Program-made: the position numbers and the translations under genes
Notes under the pieces: model-generated
The model's database searches: none
Seen by the model: only the letters and a program-made list of their open reading frames with translations
What the model was told of the DNA's origin: nothing
Assembly: GCF_900109735.1 (NCBI RefSeq)
Contig: NZ_FOAS01000007.1
Span: 62,001 to 126,000, forward strand
Length of the DNA: 64,000 nucleotides
Direction of reading: 5' to 3'
Source: Atopomonas hussainii
GTDB lineage: Bacteria > Pseudomonadota > Gammaproteobacteria > Pseudomonadales > Pseudomonadaceae
Shown here: positions 1 through 12,885 of the stretch, piece after piece
Position numbering within the stretch: the stretch's first letter is position 1
How the letters are laid out: each line of letters begins with the position of its first letter

Positions 1-471
1 GCACCGAGAGGGCATCCGGTGTGGTGTGCACGCCGGCTTTTAAGTCATCGAAGAAGCCATTGCCCAGCGTGCCGATAATCGCGCACGGGGTTTCTAAACG
101 GCCCAGCACTTGCGCCAGCAGTTGGCTGACGCTGGTTTTGCCGTTGGTGCCGGTGACGCCGACCACCGCCAAGTTGCGGCTTGGCTCGCCATAAAAGCGC
201 CCGGCAATGGCCGATAGGTGCTGCGCCAGATGCTTAACCGGAACCAAGGGCACTTCGGTTTGCGGCAGTTCGCCAGCGCCTTCACTTTCATACGCGACCG
301 CAGCGGCGCCGCGCGCTAAGGCATCGGCAATGTGGCTGCGGCCATCACTGTTCACGCCCGGCAAGGCGAGGAACAAATCACCGGCGCGCACTTTGCGGCT
401 GTCTAAGGTCAGCTCGCGGATCAGCGTGCTGCTGCTGGCTTCAACCAGCAATTGGTTTAACGGCATGGGCA

Positions 472-472
<1 letters not shown>
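1..472 (-). CDS. murE: UDP-MurNAc-tripeptide synthetase MurE, N-terminal part
   Basis: MurE is the cytoplasmic Mur ligase that adds meso-diaminopimelate to UDP-MurNAc-L-Ala-D-Glu in peptidoglycan precursor synthesis. Only the first 157 codons are present; the 3' end lies beyond the left edge. The translation begins MPMPLNQLLVEASSS and shows the Mur ligase ATP-binding loop GVTGTNGKTS at about residues 110-119, followed by an HTTPDA segment near 150. The ATG shares one base with the ftsI stop (TAATG), so translation is probably coupled to ftsI. A second in-frame ATG two codons later cannot be excluded as the start. Identity is secure from the motif, the position after ftsI and the dcw gene order. 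Confidence 0.93.
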
Positions 473-2506
<2,034 letters not shown>

Positions 2507-2510
<4 letters not shown>

Positions 2511-3451
2511 CGCAGCTTCTCCGCAATGCGCAAGACAGCGCTGCGCGCACGCGGGTTGGCGCGCACTTCGGCATCGCTGGCTTTCAGGACTTTGCCGATC
2601 AGTTTGACCCGCGGCTTAAAGGGCTCGACCTGCACCGGCAAATTGCGCGGCAGATTGATTTGCTCGCCTTTCACTTGCTTGCGCATGAAGTGTTTGACGA
2701 TGCGATCTTCCAGCGAATGGAAGCTGATCACCGCCAAACGGCCACCCACGGCTAAAACGTCCAGCGCGGCCTCTAGGCCGCGCTCTAAGTCTTCCAGTTC
2801 TTGATTCACATGAATCCGCAGCGCCTGAAAGGCCCGAGTGGCCGGGTGCTTCCCCTTCTCCCAAGCCGGATTGGCTTGCTTGATCACCTCAGCCAAGTCC
2901 AAGGTACGGGTAAAGGGCTCCTGCTCGCGGCGCTGCACAATGGCGCGCGCCATACGGCGCGAGAAGCGCTCTTCGCCGTATTCATAAATCACCCGGGCGA
3001 TTTCTTCTTCGTCGGCGCGGGCAATCCACTGCGCAGCGCTTTCACCGGCATCCGGGTTCATGCGCATGTCCAGCGGGCCATCTTGCAAGAAGCTGAAGCC
3101 GCGACTGGCGTCGTCCAACTGCGGCGATGACACGCCCAAGTCCAGCAATACGCCATCGACTTTACCGAGCAAACCGCGCTGTGCCAGCTCATCGGCCATC
3201 TCGGCAAAGCTGCGCTGCACAATGGCAAAGCGCGCATCTTCGGCGGCCAACTGCTGCCCCGTAGCGATGGCTTGCGGGTCTTTATCAAAACCCAGCATGC
3301 GACCGTCGGCACCCAGCTGCGCCAACACGGCGCGGGTGTGACCGCCACGCCCAAACGTGCCATCGACATAGCAGCCGGCCGCCACGAGGTTAAGCGCCTC
3401 AAGGCAGGGCTCCAGCATGACGCTGATATGTTGATGATCGACGTTACTCAC
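2507..3451 (-). CDS. rsmH: 16S rRNA (cytosine1402-N4)-methyltransferase RsmH
   Basis: RsmH (MraW) methylates N4 of C1402 in the decoding centre of 16S rRNA using S-adenosylmethionine. The 314-residue product shows the family N-terminus HISVMLEPC, the SAM-binding loop [10 protein letters not shown] near residues 31-40, and [12 protein letters not shown] near 103-114. The start is GTG, embedded in a GTGA overlap with the mraZ stop; no in-frame ATG precedes the conserved HISV block, so the GTG start is well supported. Its substrate partner, RsmI, is encoded about 1.1 kb away. Confidence 0.96.
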
Positions 3452-3903
3452 AGGGTCAGACTCTGCATTTCTTCAGGAAGGCTTTCAGGCCCGGTAATCG
3501 CCGCCAAGTCAGCCTCGCACTGGGCATCCCAAGCGGCTTCGTTCCACAACTGAAACTTATTGATCTGGCCAACCAGCACGGCTTTTTTATCCAGACCGGC
3601 TTTGTCGCGCAGACGCGGCGGAACGAGGAAGCGGCCACTGCCGTCGAGCTCCATCTCCACCGCATTACCGATTAATACGCGCTGCAAACGGCGCGCTTGC
3701 TCATTCAGTGACGGCAGGCTGCGCAGTTTGCTTTCGATGATTTCCCACTCCGGGAGCGGGTAGACCAGCAGGCAAGGGTCAACGGTATCGAGGGTCACGA
3801 TCAGCTGGCCCTCACAGGCGGACAGCAGAGCATCGCGATACCGACTTGGCATCGCTAAGCGCCCTTTGGCGTCCAATGTGATGGCGTTAGCTCCGCGAAA
3901 CAC
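3448..3903 (-). CDS. mraZ: Transcriptional regulator MraZ
   Basis: MraZ is the DNA-binding regulator at the head of the dcw cluster. The 151-residue product has the two SpoVT/AbrB-like repeats of the family, with the signatures [13 protein letters not shown] at about residues 11-23 and [13 protein letters not shown] at about 86-98. It starts [11 protein letters not shown] and overlaps rsmH by four bases. GTGGG-type direct repeats with 10 bp period lie just upstream in the promoter region, the arrangement known for MraZ autoregulation, so the gene probably represses its own operon. Confidence 0.96.
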   Translation of the reverse strand: MFRGANAITLDAKGRLAMPSRYRDALLSACEGQLIVTLDTVDPCLLVYPLPEWEIIESKLRSLPSLNEQARRLQRVLIGNAVEMELDGSGRFLVPPRLRDKAGLDKKAVLVGQINKFQLWNEAAWDAQCEADLAAITGPESLPEEMQSLTL

Positions 3904-3935
3904 GTTGTGTTTGCCCCCGTTTATTAGCTATCCAT

Positions 3936-4008
3936 GCCCAAGTGATCCCACTTCTACCCACTTCATGCCACTTGAGCACACTATAGGTATGCCAATACGC
4001 CCACGCAA
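3936..4008 (-). promoter_or_regulatory. dcw promoter with MraZ boxes
   Basis: On the minus strand a -35 TTGCGT (4008-4003) and a -10 TATAGT (3985-3980) are 17 bp apart, upstream of mraZ. Immediately downstream are four repeats with 10 bp period whose cores read GTGGC, GTGGG, GTGGG and TTGGG (about 3971 down to 3937). This matches the repeated TGGG motif with short spacers known to bind MraZ. The repeats cover the expected transcription start, consistent with repression. The rest of 3904-4217 shows no gene. Confidence 0.72.
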
Positions 4009-4217
4009 GCACCCCGCAGAGGAAAAAATCCTTATCTGACGGTGGGTTAGCAAAAATGGGGGAAAGTGGGAGGGAATTACGCGACAGCTTTCGGAGGATA
4101 CTTTTTGACCAACAAACGATTGGCTTAAGAACTTAAAGTAAGTTCTTAAGAGTAAGATTTTTTTGGTCTTGATTAGCGAATAGATATGCCGCAGCGGGCA
4201 GATCGAGGGAAAAAGAA

Positions 4218-4556
4218 AGAGTTGGTCTATAAGCCGGGTTCTGTCGAGGACAGTCATTCCTCTGGGATCGCCATCACTGACGACCTCTAGCAACCTACCC
4301 GAACCCAGCGCGGGCCACGCCAACGGGTTCCTATTTGGTCTTGCTCCAAGTGGGGTTTACCACGCTACGAACTGTTACCAGTCGCACGGTGCGCTCTTAC
4401 CGCACCTTTTCACCCTTACCGGCGCTTACGCGCTTAGGCGGTTTGCTTTCTGCTGCACTTTCCGTAGGCTCGCGCCTCCCAGGCGTTACCTGGCACTTTG
4501 CCCTATGGAGCCCGGACTTTCCTCCACCTTGCGGCAGCGACTGTCCAACCAACTCT
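4218..4556 (-). ncRNA. rnpB: RNase P RNA (M1 RNA, class A)
   Basis: This is the catalytic RNA of RNase P, which trims tRNA 5' leaders. The minus strand begins AGAGTTGG (4556-4549) and ends CCAACTCT (4225-4218), forming P1. Conserved stretches are present: GAGGAAAGTCCGGGC near the 5' end (CR-I) and ACAGAACCCGGCTTA near the 3' end (CR-V). A pyrimidine-rich tail (TTTCTTTTTCCC) follows and probably serves as terminator. At about 339 nt it is slightly short for the class; ends are set from P1 pairing and may shift by a few bases. Its location between mraZ and rsmI matches Pseudomonas. Confidence 0.93.
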
Positions 4557-4588
4557 GCGCGCAAGCTTATCCTCTGCCTTGGGTAAGC

Positions 4589-5434
4589 TCAACCTTTACG
4601 CTCAAGTGCCTGCTGATAAAGCAGATTTTTTCGCGCGCCGGTAATTTGCGCGGCCAGCGCAGCGGCTTTTTTGACCGGCAATTCGGCCAGCAAGGCATCC
4701 AGCACTTTTAATGTGTGCGCATCCAGCGACTCTTCACCTTCCGGGCGCTGCCAAGGCGCAACCAGCACTGCGCACTCACCACGCTGCTGATTACTGTCCG
4801 CCGCCACCCAGGCCACCAACTCAGCCAGCGGCGCGCCGTGCAGGGTCTCGAAGGTTTTGGTCAGCTCACGCGCCAATACGGCTTGGCGCTGCTCACCAAA
4901 GGCGGCCTGCATATCTTTTAAGCTCTCCAGCAAACGATGCGGCGCCTCGTAGAAGATCAAGGTGCGCTCATCCTCTGCCAACGCCGCCAAACGCGCTTGG
5001 CGCCCGGCGCTTTTTGCCGGCAAAAAACCTTCAAAGGCGAAACGATCTGACGGCAAACCGGCAGCACTTAACGCCGCGACCATGGCGCAGGCACCGGGCA
5101 CAGGCACCACCTTAAGTCCAGCCTCACGCACCTGCCGTACTAAGTGATAACCCGGATCAGAAATCAACGGCGTGCCAGCATCGGAGATCAGCGCCACCGA
5201 GTCGCCACCCTGCATACGCGCAATCAAGCGCTCTGCCAAATCGCGCTCGTTATGATCATGGCAAGCAATCAACGGGGTATTAATAGAGAAGTGCTGCATT
5301 AATTTGGCCGAGTGCCGGGTGTCTTCTGCGGCAATCACATCCACCTCGGCCAGCACGCGCAAAGCCCTAGCGGTGATGTCTTCTAGATTGCCGATCGGCG
5401 TTGCGACAATAAACAGCTGCCCGTGTGCGGCCAT
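4589..5434 (-). CDS. rsmI: 16S rRNA (cytidine1402-2'-O)-methyltransferase RsmI
   Basis: RsmI methylates the ribose of C1402 in 16S rRNA, complementing RsmH on the same nucleotide. The 281-residue product is a tetrapyrrole-methylase-fold enzyme with the family start [15 protein letters not shown], the segment AAEDTRHS, and the SAM-region motif [15 protein letters not shown] near residues 85-99. The frame is open for 73 more codons upstream, but that would run into the divergent lpoA gene; the ATG at 5434 has a good ribosome site (GGGGAGG) and yields the family N-terminus. It ends 32 bases before rnpB. Confidence 0.95.
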   Translation of the reverse strand: MAAHGQLFIVATPIGNLEDITARALRVLAEVDVIAAEDTRHSAKLMQHFSINTPLIACHDHNERDLAERLIARMQGGDSVALISDAGTPLISDPGYHLVRQVREAGLKVVPVPGACAMVAALSAAGLPSDRFAFEGFLPAKSAGRQARLAALAEDERTLIFYEAPHRLLESLKDMQAAFGEQRQAVLARELTKTFETLHGAPLAELVAWVAADSNQQRGECAVLVAPWQRPEGEESLDAHTLKVLDALLAELPVKKAAALAAQITGARKNLLYQQALERKG

Positions 5435-5573
5435 GCGCCACCTCCCCGTGAAAGAGCGCACAGTGTAACCGCAAGCCAGGCCCGACCACGCACTTAACCT
5501 GCACAGCAATCGCACCCAGCGGCTGGCTTTGGTTACAATCGGCGCAGCATAAAAAAGCCTACGGGAAAGCCCC

Positions 5574-7379
5574 ATGCCCTCATCTTTGCGTTTGCTGGCC
5601 ACTCTTAGCTTGGCCAGTCTGCTCGCCGCTTGCGCCAGCCAGCCCAGTTCCACCCTTGGCCAGCTGCCCAGCGTCCCCGAACAAGCCAGTGTCGATCAGC
5701 TACTGCTAGAAGCCAGCAGCCAAAGCGGCGAAGCAGCTGATTTGCTGCGTCTCTCTGCCGCGAACCTCGCCCTGCAGCAAGGCGATGCCAAGCGCGCCAG
5801 CCAAGTGCTAGATCTGGTCACGGTTGACCAGCTCAAGCCCGCGCAGCAGATTTTCGCCCTGACCTTAGATGCCGAATCCATGCTGGCACGCAAACGTCCG
5901 CGCAGCGCACTACGTGCCCTAGAACACCCAGTAATGGCGCACCTCGCTGAACTGCCGTTAGCGCAACAAGAGCGCACCCAGCTAGCCCGTGTTGCCGCGC
6001 TGGAAGCCAACGGCAAAACCTTGCAAGCCCTGCGCGAGCGCCTGTACTTGGCGCCGCTATTAAAAGACCGCAACGCCCATAGCAATCACCAAGCGATTTG
6101 GTCGCTGGTCAGCCAACTGTCGACCGACACCCTGCAAGCCGGCGCTGCCAATGAGGCGGATCTCGACGGCTGGATGCAACTAGCCTTAACCGTGCGCGAA
6201 AGCCCCTCCGCCGAATTGCTCCAGCAGAACGTTACCGTGTGGCGCAATATCCACCCCAATCACCCGGCTGCACTTGAGCTTCCAAGCAAGCTCGAAAAGC
6301 TGATGAACAGCGCCAGCCAACCGCTGCAGCATATCGCCCTGCTGCTACCGGCTGAAGGCGAGCTGGCCGGCGTCGGTCGCGCCCTACGCGATGGCTTCAT
6401 GGCCGCCCGCCTGCAATCGCTGCAACAAGGCGCGCCAGTACCGGAAGTCACCTTTTATGACAGCAGCCGCCTGAGCAATTTAGATGCCTTCTACCAGCAA
6501 GCTAGCGCCGACGGCATTCAGCTCGTTGTTGGCCCGCTGGATAAAGCCCAAGTGAGCGAGCTGGCTCGCCGCCAAAGCCTGCCCCTGCCGACCCTAGCGC
6601 TGAACTACGCTGAAGGCGCCAGCCAAGCGCCGGCACAGATGTTCCAGTTCGGCCTAGCCGCCGAAGATGAAGCGCGCTCTGCCGCCCAGCAGGCGTGGCT
6701 GGACGGCCATCGCCGCGCCATCGCCATGGTGCCCAACAGCCATTGGGGGCGACGTGTGGTCGCCGCCTTTGAGCAAGAGTGGCAGCAACTGGGCGGCCAA
6801 TTACTCGCCACCAGCCATGTCGACCAGCCGGTGCAACTGGCTAACCAAATTGCCGAACTGATGGACCTGCGCAGCAGCGAACAGCGCGCCAAACGCCTCT
6901 CGGCCGCCCTAGGCAAAGACATCAACGCCCTGCCGACACGCCGTCAGGACATCGACTTTGTCTTCCTCGCTGCGAGCCCCATTCAGGCCCGACAGATCAA
7001 GCCGACGCTGACCTTCCAATACGCTGGCGACCTGCCGGTGTACGCCACCTCGCATGTGAATAGCGGCTTTAGCGCGCAAGAAATCAAAGACATGAACGGC
7101 ATTCGCTTTAACGAAACGCCGTGGCTGCTCAATCAAGACGACAGCATGCGCCAACAACTGAGCAACGCCTGGCCGCAAGCCACCGGCGGCTTAGGGCGCC
7201 TGTACGCCATGGGCATCGACGCTTACCGCCTGACGCCGCGCCTCAATCAGCTGCTACTGATGCCGGACGCCCCGGTGGATGGCGAAACCGGCCGCCTCAG
7301 CCTAACCGCTGACCGTCGCATTCAACGCAGCCTGCCTTGGGCTGAGTTTGTTGACGGCCAAGTGCGCCCGCTTGACTAA
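5574..7379 (+). CDS. lpoA: Penicillin-binding protein activator LpoA
   Basis: LpoA (YraM) is an outer-membrane lipoprotein that reaches through the periplasm to stimulate a class A penicillin-binding protein. The 601-residue product has a lipoprotein signal with lipobox LAAC (acylated Cys20), an alpha-helical TPR-like N-terminal half (to about residue 250) and a C-terminal domain with the type 1 periplasmic-binding-protein fold ([20 protein letters not shown] near residues 255-275). A possible -10 (TACAAT, 5534-5539) precedes it without a clear -35. It heads a co-directional run with yraN, gmhA and yraP, and is divergent from rsmI. Confidence 0.92.
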   Translation: MPSSLRLLATLSLASLLAACASQPSSTLGQLPSVPEQASVDQLLLEASSQSGEAADLLRLSAANLALQQGDAKRASQVLDLVTVDQLKPAQQIFALTLDAESMLARKRPRSALRALEHPVMAHLAELPLAQQERTQLARVAALEANGKTLQALRERLYLAPLLKDRNAHSNHQAIWSLVSQLSTDTLQAGAANEADLDGWMQLALTVRESPSAELLQQNVTVWRNIHPNHPAALELPSKLEKLMNSASQPLQHIALLLPAEGELAGVGRALRDGFMAARLQSLQQGAPVPEVTFYDSSRLSNLDAFYQQASADGIQLVVGPLDKAQVSELARRQSLPLPTLALNYAEGASQAPAQMFQFGLAAEDEARSAAQQAWLDGHRRAIAMVPNSHWGRRVVAAFEQEWQQLGGQLLATSHVDQPVQLANQIAELMDLRSSEQRAKRLSAALGKDINALPTRRQDIDFVFLAASPIQARQIKPTLTFQYAGDLPVYATSHVNSGFSAQEIKDMNGIRFNETPWLLNQDDSMRQQLSNAWPQATGGLGRLYAMGIDAYRLTPRLNQLLLMPDAPVDGETGRLSLTADRRIQRSLPWAEFVDGQVRPLD

Positions 7380-7743
7380 CCCACCGCACACCCGCGCACG
7401 CGGCGAGCTGATCGAGCAAGCCGCGTGTGCTTATTTGCGTCGCGCCGGCCTTAACTTACTCAGCCAAAACTGGCACTGCCGTTATGGCGAGCTGGATCTG
7501 GTGATGCGCGAACGCGACACCGTGGTGTTTATCGAAGTACGCTACCGGCGCGACAACCGCTTTGGCGGTGCACTGGCGAGCATCGATCAGCGCAAGCAAC
7601 ACAAATTGATCAACAGCGCGCAGGCTTGGCTGCAAGCCAATGCGAAATGGTCGCATCTGGCCTGCCGCTTCGATACCATCAGCGCCAGCGGCCCCGAACA
7701 TCAGCCTCAACTGGAATGGCTCCGCGACGCCTTCCGCCCGTAA
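7372..7743 (+). CDS. yraN: YraN family nuclease-fold protein (UPF0102)
   Basis: A member of the UPF0102/YraN family, which has a restriction-endonuclease-like fold; the biological role is not firmly established. The characteristic core is visible as YGELDLVMRE followed by TVVFIEVRYR. The start is uncertain: no ATG lies before the conserved GELIEQAACAYL segment. TTG codons at 7348, 7351 and 7372 are all in frame; I chose 7372 because it overlaps the lpoA stop by eight bases and gives a 123-residue product of usual length. None has a convincing ribosome site, so translation probably depends on coupling to lpoA. Confidence 0.85.
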   Translation: MTNPPHTRARGELIEQAACAYLRRAGLNLLSQNWHCRYGELDLVMRERDTVVFIEVRYRRDNRFGGALASIDQRKQHKLINSAQAWLQANAKWSHLACRFDTISASGPEHQPQLEWLRDAFRP

Positions 7744-7747
7744 CTAA

Positions 7748-8925
<1,178 letters not shown>

Positions 8926-8935
8926 ACAGCGCCGG

Positions 8936-8969
8936 ATAAAAAAGGCGACCGCAATGGTCGCCTTTTTTG
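8936..8969. terminator. Bidirectional terminator between yraP and sspB
   Basis: A 7 bp stem GGCGACC/GGTCGCC (8944-8950 with 8956-8962) with a GCAAT loop is flanked by an A6 run on the left and a T6 run on the right. It can terminate both the plus-strand yraP run and the minus-strand sspA-sspB transcript. Confidence 0.9.
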
Positions 8970-8980
8970 TGCCTAGCCGA

Positions 8981-9409
8981 TTACTTCACCACGCGTAAGC
9001 GCGGGCGGCCACCGCCGCTAGGCCCGTCATCGTCCGGGCCATTGTCATCGACTGGTTCGGCCTCTGCATCGGCCAACTGCTCAGGTTGCGCCGGCTCCAG
9101 ATCGAACACCATGCCCTGACCATTTTCACGCGCGTAAATCGCCATCACGGCCTCAACCGGAATGCGCAGCGCATGCGCCTGACCACCAAAGCGACCATCG
9201 AAAGTCACCCACTGGTTATCCATAAATAAATTACGGATTGCACTGGGCGCCAAGTTAAGGACGATTTGCCCGTCATTCACATAGGCGCGTGGCACTTCGG
9301 TGTTCGGCCACTGGGCGTTGACCAGAATGTGCGGCGTAGCTTGGTTATCGAGAATCCACTCGTACAAGGCACGCAGCATGTAGGGCCGACTGGAGGTCAT
9401 CTCGCTCAT
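8981..9409 (-). CDS. sspB: ClpXP adaptor protein SspB
   Basis: SspB delivers ssrA-tagged peptides from stalled ribosomes to ClpXP. The 142-residue product begins with the substrate-binding domain (SSRPYMLRALYEWILDN, HILVNA), continues into an acidic, Gly/Pro-rich flexible linker from about residue 105, and ends in LRVVK, which matches the short hydrophobic tail that docks on the ClpX zinc-binding domain. It is the second gene of the sspA-sspB operon, two bases after sspA. Confidence 0.95.
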   Translation of the reverse strand: MSEMTSSRPYMLRALYEWILDNQATPHILVNAQWPNTEVPRAYVNDGQIVLNLAPSAIRNLFMDNQWVTFDGRFGGQAHALRIPVEAVMAIYARENGQGMVFDLEPAQPEQLADAEAEPVDDNGPDDDGPSGGGRPRLRVVK

Positions 9410-9411
9410 GG

Positions 9412-10038
9412 TTAGCGCAGATCCCGCTCAAACTTCGACAGACTTGCCTGCACCGCCTCACGGGCAAACATGCGCTCCATGTACTCTTGCAGCGGCTTGG
9501 CTTGGCGCGGCAGCTCGATATCCAGCAGCGGCAAACGCCACAGAATCGGAATCAAACAGCAATCCACCAAGCTGAATTCTTCACTCATAAAGAACGGCAT
9601 TTCGGCAAAAATCGGTGACACGCCAATCAGGCTTTCACGCAGCTCTTTGCGCGCAGCAGTGACTTCGGCGGGCTTGCTCTTGGCAGCCAGAATAATGTCC
9701 GCCAAGCGGCACCAGTCACGCTCAATACGCTGCACCAGCTGACGGCTGTTAGCACGCGCTACCGGATACACCGGCAGCAACGGCGGATGCGGAAAACGCT
9801 CGTCGAGGTATTCCATCATCACGTTGGCGTTGTACAGGTTCAGCTCACGATCGAGCAGCGTCGGCGTGGTGCCATAAGGGTTCGCTTCGAGCATCTCTTC
9901 CGGATACTTGCCGTTTTGCACGTCGATCACATCGACCGTCACGCCCTTTTCGGCCAGAACAATACGAACCCGGTGACAGTAGTGATCACTCGGGTCGGAA
10001 AACAACGCCATTGTCGAACGCTTATTGGCTACCGCCAT
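9412..10038 (-). CDS. sspA: Stringent starvation protein A (SspA)
   Basis: SspA is an RNA-polymerase-associated protein with a glutathione S-transferase fold that affects transcription during starvation. The 208-residue product has the thioredoxin-like N-terminal half ([19 protein letters not shown] at about residues 14-32) and the helical GST C-terminal half. The ATG at 10038 is preceded by GGGGA. It lies just downstream of the bc1 operon on the same strand, separated by a stem-loop, and is followed two bases later by sspB. Confidence 0.95.
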   Translation of the reverse strand: MAVANKRSTMALFSDPSDHYCHRVRIVLAEKGVTVDVIDVQNGKYPEEMLEANPYGTTPTLLDRELNLYNANVMMEYLDERFPHPPLLPVYPVARANSRQLVQRIERDWCRLADIILAAKSKPAEVTAARKELRESLIGVSPIFAEMPFFMSEEFSLVDCCLIPILWRLPLLDIELPRQAKPLQEYMERMFAREAVQASLSKFERDLR

Positions 10039-10073
10039 GGGGTATCCCCTATTTACTACGAAATTTAGAAACG

Positions 10074-10104
10074 CAAACGCGCGCCCCTCGCGGAGCGCGC
10101 GTTG
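10074..10104 (-). terminator. Stem-loop between petC and sspA
   Basis: A 9 bp inverted repeat AACGCGCGC/GCGCGCGTT (10076-10084 with 10095-10103) lies between petC and sspA. On the minus strand it is followed by TTTGCGTTTCT, a weak U-rich tail, so it is a plausible partial terminator of the petABC transcript. Confidence 0.5.
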
Positions 10105-10126
10105 CTATCGGCACACTAGCTGCCGA

Positions 10127-10909
10127 TTAATGCACATCCTTCCAATATTCGCGCTTGAGTAGGTAAGCGAAAATAAAGAAGAAGGCTAGGTACAGCAGGA
10201 CATACATACCAATGCGCTGCGACTCCAGCTTGTTCGGATCAGCCGAATAAGCCAAGAAGGTCACTAGGTTACGCACGGTGGTGTCGAACTCTTCAGCAGT
10301 CTGCTTGCCAGTGTTGGGCACAATGGTCAGCTCTTCACAGCTTTCCTTGGTCACCGGCTTGGCAGTCAGCGGGTCGTACACCACCTTGTGGTTGTCGTCG
10401 CGCAGCGGCACTTGCTTGCAGCCAATCACCTGACGGCCTTGCAGGTCAGCCAACACGTTCGGCATACCCACGTTGGGGAACAGCTTGTTGTTGGCACCCA
10501 GCGGGCGGGTCGCGTCTTCATAGAAGGTACGCAGGTAGGTGTACAGCCAGTCAGCACCACGTACGCGAGCGACCAGAGTCAGATCCGGCGGCGCTGCGCC
10601 GAACCATACCTTGGCATCATCCGGGCGCATACCGATCTTCATGTGGTCGCCAATTTTGGCGCCGGTGAAGACCAGGTTTTCCATCATCAGGTCATGCGGA
10701 ATACCGATGTCGTTAGCCACACGCTCATAGCGCTGGTATTGCGCCGAGTGACAGCCCATGCAGTAGTTGGCGAAGGTTTTCGCGCCATCTTGCAGAGCAG
10801 CCTGATCGCGCAAATCGATATCGGCTTTATCCAGCGGATAACCCGAGCCCGCAGCCAGAGCAACCACTGGCATCAGGGCAATAATCCATGCAAAGAATTG
10901 CTTTTTCAT
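10127..10909 (-). CDS. petC: Ubiquinol-cytochrome c reductase, cytochrome c1
   Basis: Cytochrome c1 accepts electrons from the Rieske protein and passes them to soluble cytochrome c. The 260-residue product has a Sec signal peptide ending ALA, the heme c site CMGCH at about residues 50-54, and a C-terminal membrane anchor (MYVLLYLAFFFIFAYLLKREYW). The frame is open further upstream to 11002, but the start MKKQFFAW at 10909 supplies the signal peptide and shares one base with the petB stop (TAATG). It is the last gene of petABC. Confidence 0.95.
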   Translation of the reverse strand: MKKQFFAWIIALMPVVALAAGSGYPLDKADIDLRDQAALQDGAKTFANYCMGCHSAQYQRYERVANDIGIPHDLMMENLVFTGAKIGDHMKIGMRPDDAKVWFGAAPPDLTLVARVRGADWLYTYLRTFYEDATRPLGANNKLFPNVGMPNVLADLQGRQVIGCKQVPLRDDNHKVVYDPLTAKPVTKESCEELTIVPNTGKQTAEEFDTTVRNLVTFLAYSADPNKLESQRIGMYVLLYLAFFFIFAYLLKREYWKDVH

Positions 10910-12123
10910 TAGCCTGTCACCCTTTCCGGAACCGGTTTGGTTTTTTCCATCCTGGTGTAGAACGGCATCAGGAGGAAGAACGCGAAGTACAGGAAGGTAC
11001 ATACCTGCGACAGCAAGGTGCGGCCCGGCGTCGGCGCCAGTACACCCAACACGCCCAGAATGATGAACGAAATCACGAACACCACCAGCCAGATCTTGCT
11101 CATCCAGCCCTTGTAGCGCATGGACTTCACCGGGCTACGGTCGAGCCACGGCAGCACGAACAGAATGGCAATCGCCGCACCCATGGCAATCACACCCAGC
11201 AGCTTATCCGGCACGGCGCGCAGGATCGCGTAGTAAGGGGTGAAGTACCACACCGGGGCAATGTGCTCGGGGGTCTTAAACGGGTTCGCCGCTTCGAAGT
11301 TCGGCTTCTCGAGGAAGTAACCGCCCATCTCCGGGAAGAAGAACACGATGGTGCAGAAGATGAACAAGAACACCACCACGCCGACGATATCTTTCACGGT
11401 GTAGTACGGGTGGAAGGCAATGCCGTCCAGCGGTACGCCGTTCTCGTCTTTGTGCTTCTTGATCTCAACGCCATCCGGGTTGTTGGAACCCACTTCGTGC
11501 AGGGCAATGATGTGCATCACTACCAAGCCGAGAATCACGATCGGCAGGGCAATCACGTGCAGGGCGAAGAAGCGGTTCAGGGTGATACCAGAGATCAGGT
11601 AGTCACCACGGATCCACTCCGTCAGGCCATCACCGATCACCGGAATAGCGCCGAACAAGGAGATGATCACCTGCGCGCCCCAGTAGGACATCTGGCCCCA
11701 CGGCAGCAGGTAACCCATGAAGGCTTCCGCCATCAGCGCCAAGTAGATCAGCATACCGAAGATCCACACCAGCTCACGCGGCTGACGGTACGAGCCGTAC
11801 ATCAGACCACGGAACATGTGCAGATACACCACCACGAAGAACGCCGAAGCGCCAGTGGAGTGCAGGTAGCGGATGATGTAGCCGTATTCCACATCACGCA
11901 TGATGTATTCGACCGAGGCAAACGCGCCTTCAGCCGACGGCTCGAAGCTCATGGTCAGCCATACGCCGGTCAGAATCTGGTTAACCAGAACCAACAGCGC
12001 CAGCGAGCCGAAGAAGTAGAAGAAGTTAAAGTTTTTCGGAGCGTAGTACTTGCTCAGATGCTCTTCCCACATTTGCGTAGCAGGGAAGCGAGCATCGATC
12101 CAGGCCATGAACTTTTCCATCAT
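10909..12123 (-). CDS. petB: Ubiquinol-cytochrome c reductase, cytochrome b
   Basis: Cytochrome b is the membrane core of the bc1 complex, carrying hemes bL and bH and the quinol sites. The 404-residue product has eight or more hydrophobic segments and the paired heme-ligand histidines (RYLHSTGASAFFVVVYLHMF for helix B; HVIALPIVILGLVVMH for helix D). The Qo-site motif usually written PEWY reads PVWY here (APVWYFTPYYAILR), a variant I recall from other Pseudomonas. It overlaps petA by four bases and petC by one. Confidence 0.96.
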   Translation of the reverse strand: MMEKFMAWIDARFPATQMWEEHLSKYYAPKNFNFFYFFGSLALLVLVNQILTGVWLTMSFEPSAEGAFASVEYIMRDVEYGYIIRYLHSTGASAFFVVVYLHMFRGLMYGSYRQPRELVWIFGMLIYLALMAEAFMGYLLPWGQMSYWGAQVIISLFGAIPVIGDGLTEWIRGDYLISGITLNRFFALHVIALPIVILGLVVMHIIALHEVGSNNPDGVEIKKHKDENGVPLDGIAFHPYYTVKDIVGVVVFLFIFCTIVFFFPEMGGYFLEKPNFEAANPFKTPEHIAPVWYFTPYYAILRAVPDKLLGVIAMGAAIAILFVLPWLDRSPVKSMRYKGWMSKIWLVVFVISFIILGVLGVLAPTPGRTLLSQVCTFLYFAFFLLMPFYTRMEKTKPVPERVTG

Positions 12124-12713
12124 GCTTTCTCCTGGTCCTCACCAACGACGATAACGTCATCAGTTTCATAGCGGTGCGGCGGCACGGGGAGGTTCAGCGG
12201 CGCAGGCTGGGCCTTATAAACGCGACCAGCTAAGTCATAGCGCGAACCGTGACAGGGGCAGAAGTAGCCACCTTTCCACTCCGGACCCAAATCTTGCGGG
12301 GCCACTTCGGGGCGGAAGGTCGGCGCACAACCCAAGTGGGTGCACAAACCAACCAGCACCAGCAGCTCAGGCTTGATCGAGCGAACCTGTGGGTCGACGT
12401 AAGTCGGCTGTACCGACTTTTGCGATTCTGGGTCAGCCACGACCTCTGTCATGCCGGCCAAAGTCTTCAAGGTGTCTTCGGTACGGCGCACGATGAATAC
12501 CGGCTGGCCACGCCATTCGGCCACCATCTGCTGGCCGGGCTCAAGCTTACCCACATTCACCTTGACCGGAGCACCAGCGGCTTTCGCCTTGGCACTCGGG
12601 AACCATGACCCCACGAACGGGACAGCAGCACCGACCGCCCCTGCTGCACCCACTATCGAAGTGGATGCGATCAGGAGGCGACGCCGGCCTACATTCACGC
12701 CGTCATTGCTCAT
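12120..12713 (-). CDS. petA: Ubiquinol-cytochrome c reductase, Rieske iron-sulfur subunit
   Basis: The Rieske protein takes the first electron from ubiquinol at the Qo site. The 197-residue product has a twin-arginine signal/anchor (GRRRLLIAS, residues about 9-17, with a hydrophobic segment to about 37) and both cluster motifs, CTHLGC and CPCHGS, supplying two Cys and two His for the 2Fe-2S centre. It is the first gene of petABC; the ATG follows a GGGGAG ribosome site and its 3' end overlaps petB (ATGA). Confidence 0.96.
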   Translation of the reverse strand: MSNDGVNVGRRRLLIASTSIVGAAGAVGAAVPFVGSWFPSAKAKAAGAPVKVNVGKLEPGQQMVAEWRGQPVFIVRRTEDTLKTLAGMTEVVADPESQKSVQPTYVDPQVRSIKPELLVLVGLCTHLGCAPTFRPEVAPQDLGPEWKGGYFCPCHGSRYDLAGRVYKAQPAPLNLPVPPHRYETDDVIVVGEDQEKA

Positions 12714-12794
12714 TTTATGTGTCTCCCCATCGGCTTTACGTGACCCTTTACAGAGTCTAATCGGGTTGGGAACAAGCGCCCAAAAAACCGGGGC

Positions 12795-12823
12795 ATGGTA
12801 AAGAAAACCCCTGTATTTCGCAA
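12795..12823 (-). promoter_or_regulatory. Candidate petABC promoter
   Basis: On the minus strand TTGCGA (12823-12818) and TACCAT (12800-12795) are separated by exactly 17 bp and would start transcription about 75 bases before petA. Each element matches its consensus at four of six positions, so this is a plausible but unproven sigma-70 promoter. Confidence 0.4.
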
Positions 12824-12885
12824 GGTAAAAGGCCGGTTAAGCCACGGCAAATAAGCGCAGCAGAGCCTTTTAACTTTTTCCCAGA

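Noticed and set aside
4042-4070. GTGGG, ATGGGGG and GTGGG motifs on the plus strand, resembling further MraZ boxes
   Set aside because: Spacing is irregular (not 10 bp) and orientation is opposite to the real boxes; probably chance in G-rich DNA.
3928-4323. Minus-strand open frame of 131 codons upstream of mraZ
   Set aside because: It runs through the RNase P RNA 3' end and the mraZ promoter, and the protein shows no coding character.
10888-12171. Long plus-strand frame antisense to petB
   Set aside because: His-, Gln- and Arg-rich mirror translation of the petB codon pattern; petB itself is certain.
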